In this document: one piece after another, positions 18,525-31,264 of the stretch
Numbering within the stretch: the stretch's first letter is position 1
Layout of the letters: every line of letters begins with the position of its first letter
Source of the DNA: Spirodela intermedia
Taxonomy: Eukaryota > Streptophyta > Magnoliopsida > Alismatales > Araceae
Length of the DNA: 64,000 nucleotides
Assembly (NCBI GenBank): GCA_902729315.2
Contig: LR746269.1
Span: forward strand, 1,782,501-1,846,500
Reading direction: 5' to 3'
The notes under the pieces: model-generated
What the model was told of the DNA's origin: nothing
Database searches by the model: none
What the model saw: only the letters and a program-made list of their open reading frames with translations
Program-made: the position numbers and the translations under genes

Positions 18525-19344
18525 CCCCACTCCCCCAAAAGTGGGATTGGCGAGTTTTTGATATCATTGGTTAAATAGGGATTGATGGATTGTTTCTGAA
18601 GTGTTGATCAGTGGAAGTGTCCTGTAAGGGTCAACACTTAGATAAAGTGGTAAACAACTGTTCACCTATGGTAAATGAGGGATCTTTTTCATGCAAAATT
18701 GCCCACCTAGAAGTCAGCATTTGGGTGCAATAGGTCAACAACACAATGATTGTCGACATGTCAAGCCAGCATTGTAAATCTGAACAAGTATAAATGAAGA
18801 ATCACAAGTCACATCTAAGACTCGTCTCCCGAGTCCATCAGTATTCTTCAGTCTTACATAGGGGGAGTATAAATTTAAATTTATTCTGTTCCAGCATTCT
18901 AAAGCATTATCTAACAAGATTAATACGTGTAAGGATTAGGTTGGCTAAAAATTATTATCTCTTGAGTAATTAATTTTTAAAAAAACAACAGTCCAAAACT
19001 CCCACTTACAAATTCACTCTCTCTCTCTCTCTCTATCATGGGCTAGGGTATGAATTTAATCACCTATTTTGCATACTATAATTGGCAATGTAGAGAAACC
19101 CTCGAGTATTTGCGTATTTTTTTATTTAGTACCGTATTAACAATTGAGAGTTTCTTGAAGCCAGAAAAAGCAGCTCAATTATTTAAACACGTGAAAAATA
19201 TTATAATTAACATCATCGCCACCGACACCCTTATTTCAACTCGTGAATCATGCTGAATATTATAAAATCAGATGTACCATCATCGTTTTTCCACAGTACC
19301 TCGAGGTGACATAAGCATGAATGAGCAACATCAAATTCCGCTCA
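18087..19344. other. Repeat-rich spacer after citrate synthase
   Basis: No gene found. It holds the citrate synthase 3' flank, a long (CT)n array at about 18470-18525 and a shorter one at 19016-19034. An AT-rich block (19040-19135) resembles sequence downstream of the GGH pseudogene. A GGGGGAGTATAAAT stretch near 18861 resembles a retrotransposon polypurine tract, but no LTR pair is evident. Confidence 0.5.
19040..19135 (+). repeat. Direct repeat copy 1 flanking the GGH pseudogene
   Basis: The order TATGAATTTAATCACCTATTTTGCATACTATAAT, a GGCAATGTAGA step and a GTATTTTTTTA end is matched at roughly 70 percent by 35346-35440. Both copies lie just after a CT microsatellite. Eye alignment only. 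Confidence 0.45.
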
Positions 19345-19522
19345 ACGATGGATTCTTTTGTGCAATTCTTGAAGTCTCTTGCTTTCTTGGTTTGTTATCA
19401 TGATTTTAATCTTGCACAATTCTTGCAAGTTTAAGAAGTGAAAATGCTATTATGTGGTAATATGCCATAAAATAGAGGAGAAAAATATTTACTTTGATAT
19501 CTTTTTTCTAGTGTGTGAGGTT

Positions 19523-20898
19523 TGTTGGTTCCTATATGACTAGATAAATTAAAGGGGGCTGAATTGATTTTTAATTTTTAATTTAATTATTTTTAATAAT
19601 TTATTATATATTAATATCTCAATTATATTTTTATATTAATATATAAATATAAAATAAGTCAAGAAGAAATCGTGCACATCAAGATTGTAGAGTGATTATG
19701 TCAAATTCTTTTAGCCTACATCCACTTTTAAGGACTCCAATTTGATTTCATTATTTCACCACTATGACTTAGATGTTCAACTTAATCTTACTCAATAGAC
19801 TCATCAAGTCTATATATTTATACTAGAAGACTAGAAAACTTCACCTAAAAGTGAGCCCACAATAGGCCTCACTATATGTTCCACACTGCATACATAAATG
19901 ACTGCTCACCACATGTGCTCATCAACTAACAAAGTACACCACATATACTTAACAGGCCGCCACACATACCACAAATGTAGGTCTTCTACTCAAGCACACC
20001 ATGTGTAAAATGGGCATCATAGGACACCATAGATTAGATACAAGTAATAAATAATCTGAAATGAATATACCACAGTTTTCTTGGACCACGAGTTGTTCAA
20101 GGTGTCGAAGGTGTTGGTTTGAAGGAGGAAACTTTTAAGACTTGAAGTGATGTTCACAACTCCCTTAAAGTAATCAAACTTTGTCCTTGATACCTGTAGA
20201 GTTGATAAGAGTTGATGAAGATATAGAATGGTGGTTGAAGCGATAGCCATCATTTGAAATCTTGTTTTTCTCCCTTATCTTAATTTGAAAGAAATTCAAC
20301 TTCATGTGGATCTTGAAAAATACAAAAAAATGACAGTAAAAAATAAAAATCATAACTCTCTCAATATTCAGCTTTGCATTCTTATAATTTGGATCCTCTT
20401 TCCACTGAGTGATCACACACCTATATCTAGGACATATTTAATGAGATAAAAATTGTTTTAGTAGGAAGGGTCAAACTTCTATGCTATTTTGAACTTTCAT
20501 GAATATATTAAATTAGTAATTTTGTAAAATCAATAAAATATTAATACCTTGATCCTTTTCTCATAAATTTGTTTCATTTGATTATTCATGTCAATATTAA
20601 TACAAATATGCTTATATTATTGAAGTCATCTGATAAATAAAATCCAAATATTAAGCCTTACAAATATGATTAACATATGCACCTAACATAGAATTTTTAT
20701 TATTTTTATATACACATCCTAACATTTATATCTTTTTATCAGAATTTAAATTATAATGAGATATTTCTTACGATTTAAACCTTAATTCTTTATTGAAATA
20801 AATCTAACATATGAATATCTAATTCAAATACATCACATATTATCAATTTCATGATTTATAATTAATATTTAAAAATCATAATGAGTTAATCCATAACA
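19523..20898. mobile_element. Solo LTR with 5-bp target-site duplication
   Basis: Begins TGTTGGTTCC and ends CCATAACA (TG...CA termini), flanked on both sides by AGGTT (19518-19522 and 20899-20903). The corresponding site in the intact GGH intron 3 (around 37797) lacks the 1,376-bp insert. No protein-coding internal region is present, so it is a solo LTR or a non-autonomous element. Family not identified; the GGGGGCTGAATTG stretch near the start resembles copia LTRs. Confidence 0.8.
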
Positions 20899-22030
20899 AG
20901 GTTTTCCTAGTCTTCATGTTGTATCACTATTGTTTTAAATTTACAACTAATCATTATTTTTATCCAAGGTCACTAAGTTTCTTTGTGTGACCAATTTTTT
21001 TGAAGATAAATTTGTTCAATCATAGTCACAAATATCAGTTTCTGTATGTTTTTTTTGAAGTGCATGTCATATGTTCCTAAGTGTCCTCTAATGATCCTAA
21101 TGATTTTTAGAATGTATGTGTAGTTTTGATGGTAAATATTGACACTTTAATTGGCCTTGGAAGCAGCCATCTAAACCTAATTAAGGGATGGGTTTTTCTT
21201 TTTTCCTATTATCATAAAATGCATATAAAAACTTTTGTGAAGCCCTCCCTTATACTAAATTACAATTTTATACTTTTCATGAATCCTTTTAAGTTTGAGA
21301 CCTTTGAATAAAACTCAATCTAATGATCCAATGTAGAATAGTCATTGTATTTCTACTCTTGTCTACTTTTTTGTTTTCCTTATTTCATTTTTTATGTATT
21401 TACACTTCATCACTCTTATTTTAGGACAACAATACTCTTGAACATTTTGTTGGGACAAATCAAGCTTCAACACTTACATTTGCCGATGATATGACAATTC
21501 AAGAAACTATTTTCCAAAGGTATTTGATTTAAAATTAAGGGATAGTTTCTATGGACATATGCTTTTCATTTTTTACATATTTTATGTTCGAGGTGTATGA
21601 CTCACTTAAGCATTTCCATGAATCCTTTTTCCCAGCCCCCAAAATTATCCATTTGCATGAAAAGTGTATTATGTTATAACTTTTCTGCCTATAAGGTAAT
21701 TCTCAGTTTCAATTGTACATGATAATTTGATATTTCAAAATCGAATTCTCACATTGTCCAAATGTCCTTCAAATAAGGGTAGTTGAGTCTCTGAATATTG
21801 ATACGATTCCTACTTCCTCTTTTGCAAGGGTTACTTAGTTAATATTTAAACTTCAACACAACTCTTGAATTAATTCTTGATTTCATTTTTTTTATTTCAA
21901 ATATATCAATTCTCACATTCAATTTTGATTATACTCTTATAGGTGACACTAGATTAGTTGTCTTCCTAATTTTTTGATAGCTTTTGGGAGTCACAACCCA
22001 CTAAGTCATTTTGTAAATGATTTGTCTCTG

Positions 22031-24479
22031 TGTTAGAAAAATACTTCATGTAGGAATAAATATATAAGTATATGATCATAATAACAATGAAAACTCAATT
22101 TTTGAATATTAGTGAGAGTAAATAAAAGAGAAATCACTAAGCTATTAGGAATCTTAATGAAAACAACACTTCCACCAAAAACTTATAATCCACATCTCAA
22201 CACCCTTGAGATGACACACACATTAGATAGTCAACAATGAACTCTTATCTCCTTCTATAATGACTTCACCTTAATAAAAGGAAAAAGAGAAATCAAGAAA
22301 GAGGAAGAGAGATGATGGATAAAGAAAATAAAATCAAAAGAAAGAGATATTTTAATCGTCCATCGTAAAAGGAGAAATACGTGCCATATTTATATATTTA
22401 AAAAAAAGATAATCACCCCCAAAAAAGAGACATTCTTGACCTATGTGTGGGTAGGCTCACACATCCCACACATCTTAGAGGTGATGATTGACGAGACTAA
22501 ATCGTATGGTCGTTGAATGCACACAATTCAGTGTCAAAAAAAAGTCCTAATCTTACCAATTTATGATTAATCAAAGTAATTAATTAGTATAATAGTAATT
22601 AAGGGTCGAATCCACGGAGAATTAGGGAAATTTGAGAGATATCTTTGAAATTCGGTCAAATCGGACGATGAAATTAGGTTAGAAATTGAGAAATTTAGTA
22701 TATTAAGAAAGATAACTCAATTTCGAATCCACGGAATCAAAAATCAGATTATTTGGATGAGAATTCGAAGAGTAATCGAAGTTTGAAGTTAAGAGAAATT
22801 TTCGTATCGCGAAATGATTAAAAACAGAAATTAAAACTAAATTAAACTTTTCTACAATACTTAAAGTAAAATTAACACTAAATGATGAAATATTAAGATG
22901 AAAACAAACAATCTAACCCAAATTAGCCTTCGAAATGATCCAATTAATCGCCGGATGCAAGGCTTTTCATTCCGAATTTTCGAAGACGAAAGAGGAGTTT
23001 AAGACTTGATTTCTTCCAATTCTTTCAATAAAACATTGAAATTAAACATCCAACAGAAGAGGAAATGAGTTGTGAACACAATTAAAAAGATGGCGCGTGA
23101 ATTGGAGCTCTAAACAAAGAGAATTTGAAGATTGATCGCGGGCCGTTCTTCCGTCGTGAAGAACGGATTTTATAAAATTCGGAAATGATCGTGGCCGTCC
23201 GATCTGATGGAGTTGATCGCGATGGACAATCGCGATGAGACGCCTCTTCACGAATCGTCGCGACGATTCGACGATCGTCCGATCGTGATCGTGCGGTTAA
23301 GATGTGATTGGATGTCCATCTGATGTGAATAATCTGGACCATTATAACTCTCGATCAGACGGTCGCGATTTATTCACTTAAGTGAGTATTTAGGCACGTG
23401 GTTGATCTCTGATCACGTGGACCTCGATTCCACGTGATCTACACATGCTATTTGTCGCGATGTCGATCGGATGCACGAGATCACGCCACGCGTCCTGCAC
23501 ATAAGAAAACGAAGGGACTTTAGTCCCACACGGGAAAAACAAAGGAGTATATTCGGGTATATAAGATATGACGATTAAGAGGGATTAATACTTTGTCTTC
23601 CGATAATCGGAAGACCTATATACTTTATTAAATAAATATATATAGTAAATATAAATACGCCAGGTGTCACATCAGCGCCACACAAGCGCCCGCTGTACAC
23701 GTGGTAGAGCCACGTGGCCCCGAGTACCACGTCGCATCCACGTGTACACGCGCGACATATAACCCCTTTTTGCGAATTTTTTAATTAATTTAAAACATTT
23801 AAAAATCGAAAATAAATATAAATAAATTCAGAAAAATTCCAGAAAATTCTATAAAATTGTAAAAATCATAAATTTCAAAATACGACTCCAAATTAATTCA
23901 AATTTGTTTTTTTGGATTCAAAATTGAATAATCTATCATTATAAAAGGGTCAAATTATTAAAATAAGAAGAGAATAAATTTTAATTAATTTTATACATTT
24001 ATGTATTATATAAAATAAATTTATATAAATACATAAATGTTAATAAATATATTTGCTCTCATATCTTCACTCTTAAAACATGATTATGATCATAAATATA
24101 ATTATGATTAAAGATTGTAATGTGTAATTATTTATAATAATCCATAATTTGGTGTATTTTAAGATCATAACATGAATTTACACAAAATGATAGAAATATA
24201 CTTAAAATATGATAACATGCATATATTTGTAATGATTAATGCCTTAATTTGCATTAATAATTATATAATTACATGCATAAATAGCATGTTATCAATGATT
24301 TCAACCATTTTTGTTTCCCACTCTCTCTCCATGCACGACCCCCTGAATAGGTCAATAGGGAAGATGTGACAATTGTGACACTATCCTTCACTCTTCGCAT
24401 ATCTTTCGAGCGAGTCAAATGGGAGAAGACTCACACATTTCTCGAATAGGTTAGACGTGGTGGGTTGACACTGCCAACA
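22031..24479 (-). repeat. 3' LTR of the copia element, interrupted
   Basis: Outer end TGTTAGAAAA at 22031, inner end CTGCCAACA at 24479 next to a purine-rich GGTGAAGTT on the minus strand. Homology to the 5'LTR covers about 22031-22415 and 24315-24479; the middle 1.9 kb is a foreign insertion. Confidence 0.75.
22415..24315. mobile_element. Insertion inside the copia 3' LTR
   Basis: About 1.9 kb is absent from the partner LTR at 30540. It includes a GGGTCGAATCCACGGAG motif (near 22604), a GC-richer block (23100-23760) with a GTCCCACACGGGA motif near 23523, and long AT runs. No coding domain is seen. It resembles a solo LTR, but exact ends and target duplication could not be fixed; TGTCAAAAAAAAG at about 22532 is a possible left terminus. 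Confidence 0.55.
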
Positions 24480-25168
24480 AACTTCACCTTGACAACCATC
24501 ATCGTTGCACCCAACGTCGGCTTTCGTCAATATTGTAAGTTCTTCATCTTTTGTAATGTACTTATAATATAAATCAAATTCAAATAATATTTGAACTTCT
24601 CCACTATGACGACCTTCGTCAATATATTTGTAGCATTCTCCTTTATATGAACTTTATCTAGAGAAATATCTCTATAATTCATCAACTCACATATCTAGTG
24701 ATATCACACATCAATATACTTCGAACGTTCATTGTAAACCTGATTCTTTGCTAAACAAATAACACTCTAATTATCATAATACAAAGTAACTTTACCCCAC
24801 CAGATCTCAAGTTCACTCAACAATCCCTTCACCATAAGACCTGCTTAGCTACTTCAATAGTTGATATGTACTCCCCCTCAGTCGTAGATAATGTGACAAT
24901 AATTTGAAGTGTAAACTTCTAACTTACAAGTCTACTAACTATAATCTAAATTCTCAACAAAATCTCCATCAACAAAGTCAATAGCAGAAAGATAATTTTG
25001 CTGGTCAAAATAGATTTCAAAATCTAAAAAATCATTTAGATATCAAAGAATCCACTTCACTGTACTTTAATGTTTCATTCTTAGATTGCTTATAAACCTG
25101 TTCATAAGTCTAACTACATGTGTAATATATGGCTTTGTATAGACTATTGCATACATAAAAGAGCCAAC

Positions 25169-26866
25169 TGTACTAATAATAAGTCTTTATTATCACGAGT
25201 TAATAATTAGTAAATAATATAGTTTTAACCTTGACTCATGAGAAATAGACTTATATTTATGTTAAAGTGTGAAAAGTGGTTTTTAGTTGATTAAATGAAT
25301 TTTTGGCTAATTATGTGATTTTATATAAATTTATATAATTTTTATAATCTTAATTTTGAGATAAATGAAGAAAAAGAAATAAAAATAAAAATATAGCAAA
25401 ATGGGGGGGTACTTGCTAGTCAACTAGGCCCACAAGCGGGTCGAAAGCGTGGTCGAGGAGGAGCTACGAGCAGGGGCTCAAGTAGCTAGGACTAATAGGG
25501 GCACGTGTGTGTCACTCCCCTTTTACATCACTAGTGGTCAGTTGACTATGAGGCAAGGAGTGGTCGTACACAAGCGGGAGAAAGAGATTTGCTTGTAAAT
25601 GTAATATTACTATATATTCGTCTGAAACTTCAGCACACAAGCGATGTGGGACTAAACCCCCATCACACCGTCCCCCGAAAGGCTTCGATGATTTTAATAC
25701 CTACAATATCCCTTATTTATAATAGAGATATACCATGATGACGTCATTTTATAAAGGCATTAGAGTACATATTTCAATCTCTCTCATATAGGTAAGTACC
25801 CAACACAGATTTGAATCCTCCTAGAGCTAAAACTTGTATTTTTATATGATTATCGTAACTTTTCTGATCGCCGGTAAAGGATTAAGCCGCTACAATCGCT
25901 AGATCATCGACACAAATCTCGTCAACGCGATTCGCGGAGCATTGTTACTAAAATCGTTGAACGATTCGCGATAAAAAGATCGTGAATCCATTGAGTAAAT
26001 CATCTCCGATTGATCAATGAACAAGTCGTCATCAAGAAGAGGACAATCCGCTGGGAGATGAGTCGCCACCTCTTGAGAGCGTACCAGATGCGATGAAGAG
26101 CCTCCTCTTACTATATGAACTTGAGGATGAAGCTCCCTAACACATGCCCCACCTCCATCCAACTCCTCTCCGTCAAATGACAACTGCCAGAGACGATTCA
26201 ACGACCCATTTCATTGATCTCTAGACTTCGTAAAAAGATCTAGAGATTGTCCATGTCGTCCTTATTCAATGAGAGCCTTTGATGACGTGGACACTATACA
26301 ATGATCCTCCCAAACGCTCAAGATTCTGTTGCATCACCGACACATTGTCGCCGCGACATTGAAACTCTATTTTTCTATTTTTAACTTAATTTCTGCTTCA
26401 TTTAGTAATAATTTCTGTGATTTAAATTTACCAAGATATACTTCATTCAATTACAATTATTACGATTTTTATAGATCTTAATTTGATTAATTAAATCGTC
26501 TATAATCGCTTATATAAGAATTCTTAAGTAGAACTCTATTTTCACCCAATTCGTGTTCGCCAAGCGCTGATGTCATCTTAACGTCCGCACCTTTATTTTC
26601 TTTTTTTTTAATTTTAAATATATTTTATTTTTATTTTTTAGTATAAAATTCATAAAAACTAATATTCTTCAAAAACAATTCTAAATAATTACCTGATATT
26701 ATATTACATCTCTGTGATCGACCTGAAAAATTATCACTATTTTTGGAAGTTTTAATAAATTATAATTAATATATTTATTAAAAAAGACTTCTAAATATCT
26801 AAAAATTCATATTTTTTAGTTTTATAAATTTTAAATTTACGTGATTTACTATACAACGACTAAGTC
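25169..26866 (+). mobile_element. Non-coding element, copy A, in the copia RT/RNase H junction
   Basis: About 1.7 kb splits the copia open frames between reverse transcriptase and RNase H. It starts near TGTACTAATAATAAG and ends GACTAAGTCACATCA, and carries a GTGGGACTAAACCCCCATC motif near 25644. It is related throughout to 33407-35147, which lies in the opposite orientation. It looks like a solo LTR or non-autonomous retroelement; no domain recognised and no clean target duplication seen. Confidence 0.65.
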
Positions 26867-29800
26867 ACATCAACTAACATAAAAAATTTATTTTATCTCA
26901 ATAATATTTTTCTTAGATGTCATATATTGAGTAATAAATAATGTTAAATGACTAGTCAAAAAAGTGCTTATTATTTTAACATTACTGATGTAAAATAAAT
27001 TTATTACCTTCAAGAGATAACTCTTTTGAGTCAACCATAGTTGACCTAACTCTTGGTCTCTATGGATCTCTATACTAAGAATCTTATTTGCCACACTAAT
27101 ATTCTTCATATCAAATTCTTTGCTCAATAGTATTTTTCAACTAATAATTTTATTGAAATTTTTTGAAACAATGAACATATTATCAATAAAAAATATCAAC
27201 ATAATTAGAGAACCATTATCACAAGTCTTCATATAAATACAATAATCAAAATCATACCTCATGTAGTCAATCTTTAACATGTGAGAGCCAAACTTTTTGT
27301 ACCACTACTTCTATGCTTATTTCAACTTGTAAAGAGACTTCTTTAATTGAGAAACAAGATGTTTTGACTTTTGCATAACAAAATTCTCAAATTATTATAT
27401 ATAAATAATTTAATTCTAAATCTCCACGAAAAAATATTATATTAACATGTAGTTGCTCAAGTTTCATATTTTCATATACAACAGTAACTAACATCAAGCT
27501 AATAGATGTGTGTTTCTCAATAGATAAAAACAATTCATATAATCAATTATCTACTTCTGTGTAAAACCTTTTACAACACACTTTTCTTTGTATTATGATT
27601 GATCACCATCAATCATTAGTGACTTTTTCTTATACACCCATTTAGACTTAATAACTTGCTTTATTATAGAAAAATCAATTAATTTCTATGTGTGTTTCTT
27701 GTTTAATGCTTGCTCTTCAAATATCGCCTACAACCACTTTTCTTTTTTAAGATAACTAATTATCTCTTGAAAAGTTGTAGGCTCATCATCTATTACAAAA
27801 AATATAAAGATAATATAATTATCAAGACAAGTAAGAGGTTTTCATGTGTGTCTCATCCAACAATAATACAATCAAGAACATTTGATAATTATGTAACTCA
27901 ATCTCCATTCTCAATTAAAATTTAAAAGTACTTTACACAATTTTCACCTCTAATTTTAGTCTTATCTTTAATACAAGTATCATCAGATTTTTGAACCATG
28001 TGTTTTATAAAGAAAAACTTCAACATGTGATCTTCATCAAATATTACATCTCTACTGAAAATAACGTTCTTCGCCTTTGAATTTTAAAGTTAACACCCCT
28101 TAATGTTAGTGTTATAGCTCAAAAAGATATATTTATTCAACTTTGAATCTAGCTTCGATCTCTCATTAACATGAGTATAGACATATCTTGGACATTCAAA
28201 TATATACAATTTGAATCATCAATCGGATTTTCAATCCATATATCTTTGACCACCTTCTTATCAAGAGCAAAATTTGACAATCTATTCACTAAATAAATCA
28301 TCACATTCACAACTTCTATTCAAAACTCTTTGTGTAAGTTGATAGTCAGTCATAAACACCATGTTCTATCAACAATAATACAAGTCATCTACTCAGCAAC
28401 ATCATTTTGTTGTAGTCTTCTTTACTATATAAAGACAATGAATGTCATGTTCATCATAAAATTAATGAAATTCAAAATTATTAAATTTTGTATAATTGTT
28501 AGTACACAAGACTTTAATCTTCCTCCCCGTCTAATTCTCCACATTTGCACACTAAGTTTTGAATTTCACAGATACTTATAACTTGTGTTTCAAAAATAAT
28601 ATTCAAATTTTTAAAAAAAAATCATCAACAAAGGTGGAAAAATAACAAACACCACACATTGACATCACATTAACTAAACCACACACATCTGAATAAATAT
28701 AATATAGTACACTATCCGTCTCATGCTTCACCATCTTAAATGTCACCTTGCATTGTTTTCTCATAACATAATATTTACAAAAATTAAATTTATAAGTTTT
28801 CATACTAAATAGTAATCATTGTGTACGTAACTTCAACACACTTGTCTCACTCCTATAATTTAATCATAAGTGTCATAAAAGAGTGTCATTAGTCATGAAA
28901 TCATTTAATGTCGCAACACAAGTTATACCTACAACATTCCTTCTCTCAAATTTATAACTATTTACTCGTTGATATCTTCTCTTCATCACAACAAATGTTC
29001 TCTTGATAATCTTAAGAATCTTATTCTTACTTTTGAAGTAACATACATTTGTCTCCAAAATTCCAAGTGAAATCAAATTATGATCTAATGTTAGAATATG
29101 ACGAATATTTTCAAACTCTCGAACCACCTTGTTAAACATTCAAACCTTCACTAAATCAATACCAACAACTTTGCAAGTCGGATTATTCTTCATGAAAATA
29201 ACTTTTGTTGTATCTTTGTATGAATCAAATCAATCAACATTATAGCACATGATAAGAGCAATCAATATTAAGAATTCATGTATTCAATAACTCTTCAGTT
29301 GTAACAAGGTCATAATATACTTCACCGTCTTCTCTGTCCTTAACTTTTGTCATATTAATCAAATTATATTTAACTCTTACTACTTTATCATTTTAATTCT
29401 TTGGACAATCTCTTCACAAGTGTCCTTTCTCATGACACTTGTGGCAAGTTTGGTTTTTCAATTAATTTATGTGACTTAGACTGACTTTTTTTGTCTCCTA
29501 ATGATCTCTTCTCCTTCTACCTCCCACATTTTCTTCCACCCTTCAGATATAAACCTTCACCACAAGTCTCACAAACATCCTTCTTCTGATGATAATATTT
29601 CATCACTTAATTAATAACATCTTAAAAAATAGGTGCTATGTTGCTATGCAACAAGGTTGTAATAAAATGATCATATGAATCAAGAAGAGAAGCAAGTATA
29701 ATAATAATTTTATTCTTATTAAAAAATATGAATTTATACAAAGTAAGTCATTTAATAATTGATTGAAATAATTAATATGAGATGTTAAATCATCTCCTTC

Positions 29801-30174
29801 TAACATACATAACTAAAATAGTTTTCTCTTTAATGTCAATTTACTTATCATCGACTTCAGTGCACATCATTTTTCCAACTTCTTTCAAAATTTCTTGAGA
29901 TTATATTCATCCATAACCTTTTGAAGAGTTAAATCAAACACATGTACAAACAAAACTCTTAACTTTCTTCTCCATTATGTCTAATCATCAACATTGATCT
30001 TGTCTAATTTTGATCCATCCAATGTCTTATATAAATCCATCTACAATAATACATTATACATCTTATGCTTTTTAGATATTAAAGTTGAATAACTTATCTA
30101 ACATCTAAATATTAATGTGTACCTTAGAAGTCATAGTAAGTTCATAAATAATCAAACTAATACCTTTGATACTA

Positions 30175-30718
30175 TTTATAAGAATAAAGGTACAAACACA
30201 TGATCACAATAATATCATAAACTTAATTTTTAGATATCAATAAAAATAAATAAAAGAGAAATTATCAAGCTATCAAGAATCCTGATGAGAATGAAACTTT
30301 CACTAGACACCTCTAATCCACATCTCAAAAACTTTGAGATAACCCACACATTAGAGAGTCATCAATGAACTCTTATCTTGTTCTACAATAACTTCACCTT
30401 AATAGAAGAAAAAAGATAAACTAAGAAAAAATAAGAGAGTTGATGGAGAGAGAAAATAGAATCAAATGAGAGAGATTTTTGTCTTTCATTATCTGTCATA
30501 AAAGAGAGAATACATACCCTCTTTATAGAAAAAGAGAAAAGGTAATTGTCTTTTCTTACTCTCTCTCCCTATAGGACTTAGAAATGGGTCAATAGAGATG
30601 AGGTGACAACTATGACACCACCTCTCACTCCTTGTAGTCCCCTGAATGGATAAGATGAGAGGAGACTCCTCGCATGTCTTTTGAACAAGTCAGGCATGAT
30701 GGACTGACACTACCAACA
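30175..30718 (-). repeat. 5' LTR of the copia element
   Basis: Reads from TGTTGGTAGTGTCAG at 30718 inward. It matches the 3'LTR through shared blocks such as AATCCACATCTCAA, GAACTCTTATCT, ACTTCACCTTAATA and GGTCAATAG. The inner boundary near 30175 is approximate because the end has decayed. Confidence 0.75.
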
Positions 30719-31264
30719 CTTCATAATGTTGTTGTTTTGTATTTTAAATAACAAAAATATATATATAAAGGACTCTAGCTAGATATTGGATGATGCCTCC
30801 TCCAACGTTTTGGGTGCTTATATAGCTCAACATTAGTATACGATGATAGACCATATTAGGATCACAAGGTGATTCTCATAACCCTAAATAAGGCGCATTA
30901 TGTGTTTACCTACTTCTTGTTTTAGGTTTATGTGTCCATTGTACAAGTGCATAGATATCTAATCACCAGCTCTTAATGAAATCTTGAGGTACTAGTGACA
31001 TATGATTATGTTCATTTATAAAGTAGTTCCCATTTTTGCTTTCATGTCAGACTATTCCTAAGGATCTTCATCTATAAATAAGTTCAAGATTACAGATTGT
31101 GGAAGTTTTAATCCGATTGGGATAAGACTTGAAAAAAAAAAAGTTGAATAACAACTATGGTGCTTGATTAGAGCAATAAAAGCTTCAAAATCCTCAAAAT
31201 TTAAATCCCAAGTGAAATAACCTTGAGAAATTCTCTCATTGATCTTAATGATGCTTGATGTTAC

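Larger units (their letters stand above)
22031..30718 (-). mobile_element. Degenerate Ty1/copia retrotransposon
   Basis: Minus-strand element with two related LTRs whose outer and inner ends read TGTTGG...ACA. A degenerate tRNA-Met-type primer site (TAGTATCAAAG) lies just inside the 5'LTR near 30165. Gag appears to start at 30134 (M-T-S-K). A CCHC zinc knuckle is at 29446-29405, with an in-frame TGA. The gag-pre-integrase domain is at about 29139-28873, the integrase core (SDVCG and TFVDDF stretches) at 28803-28603, the reverse transcriptase end (EFDMKN, EIHRDQ, QKSYLLKV) at 27127-26888, and RNase H (GEYIST-type motif) at about 25165-24750. That order is the copia order. Many stops and frameshifts make it non-autonomous. 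It is interrupted at 25169-26866 and inside its 3'LTR. It sits in the GGH pseudogene between exons 4 and 6. Confidence 0.85.

Noticed and set aside
22604-22622. tRNA T-loop-like GGTCGAATCC
   Set aside because: No acceptor stem, D-arm or anticodon arm fits around it, and the same motif occurs in another LTR-like insert.
30719-30723. Target-site duplication for the copia element
   Set aside because: The five bases after the right LTR (CTTCA) do not match those before the left LTR (CTCTG); decay or rearrangement has removed the evidence.
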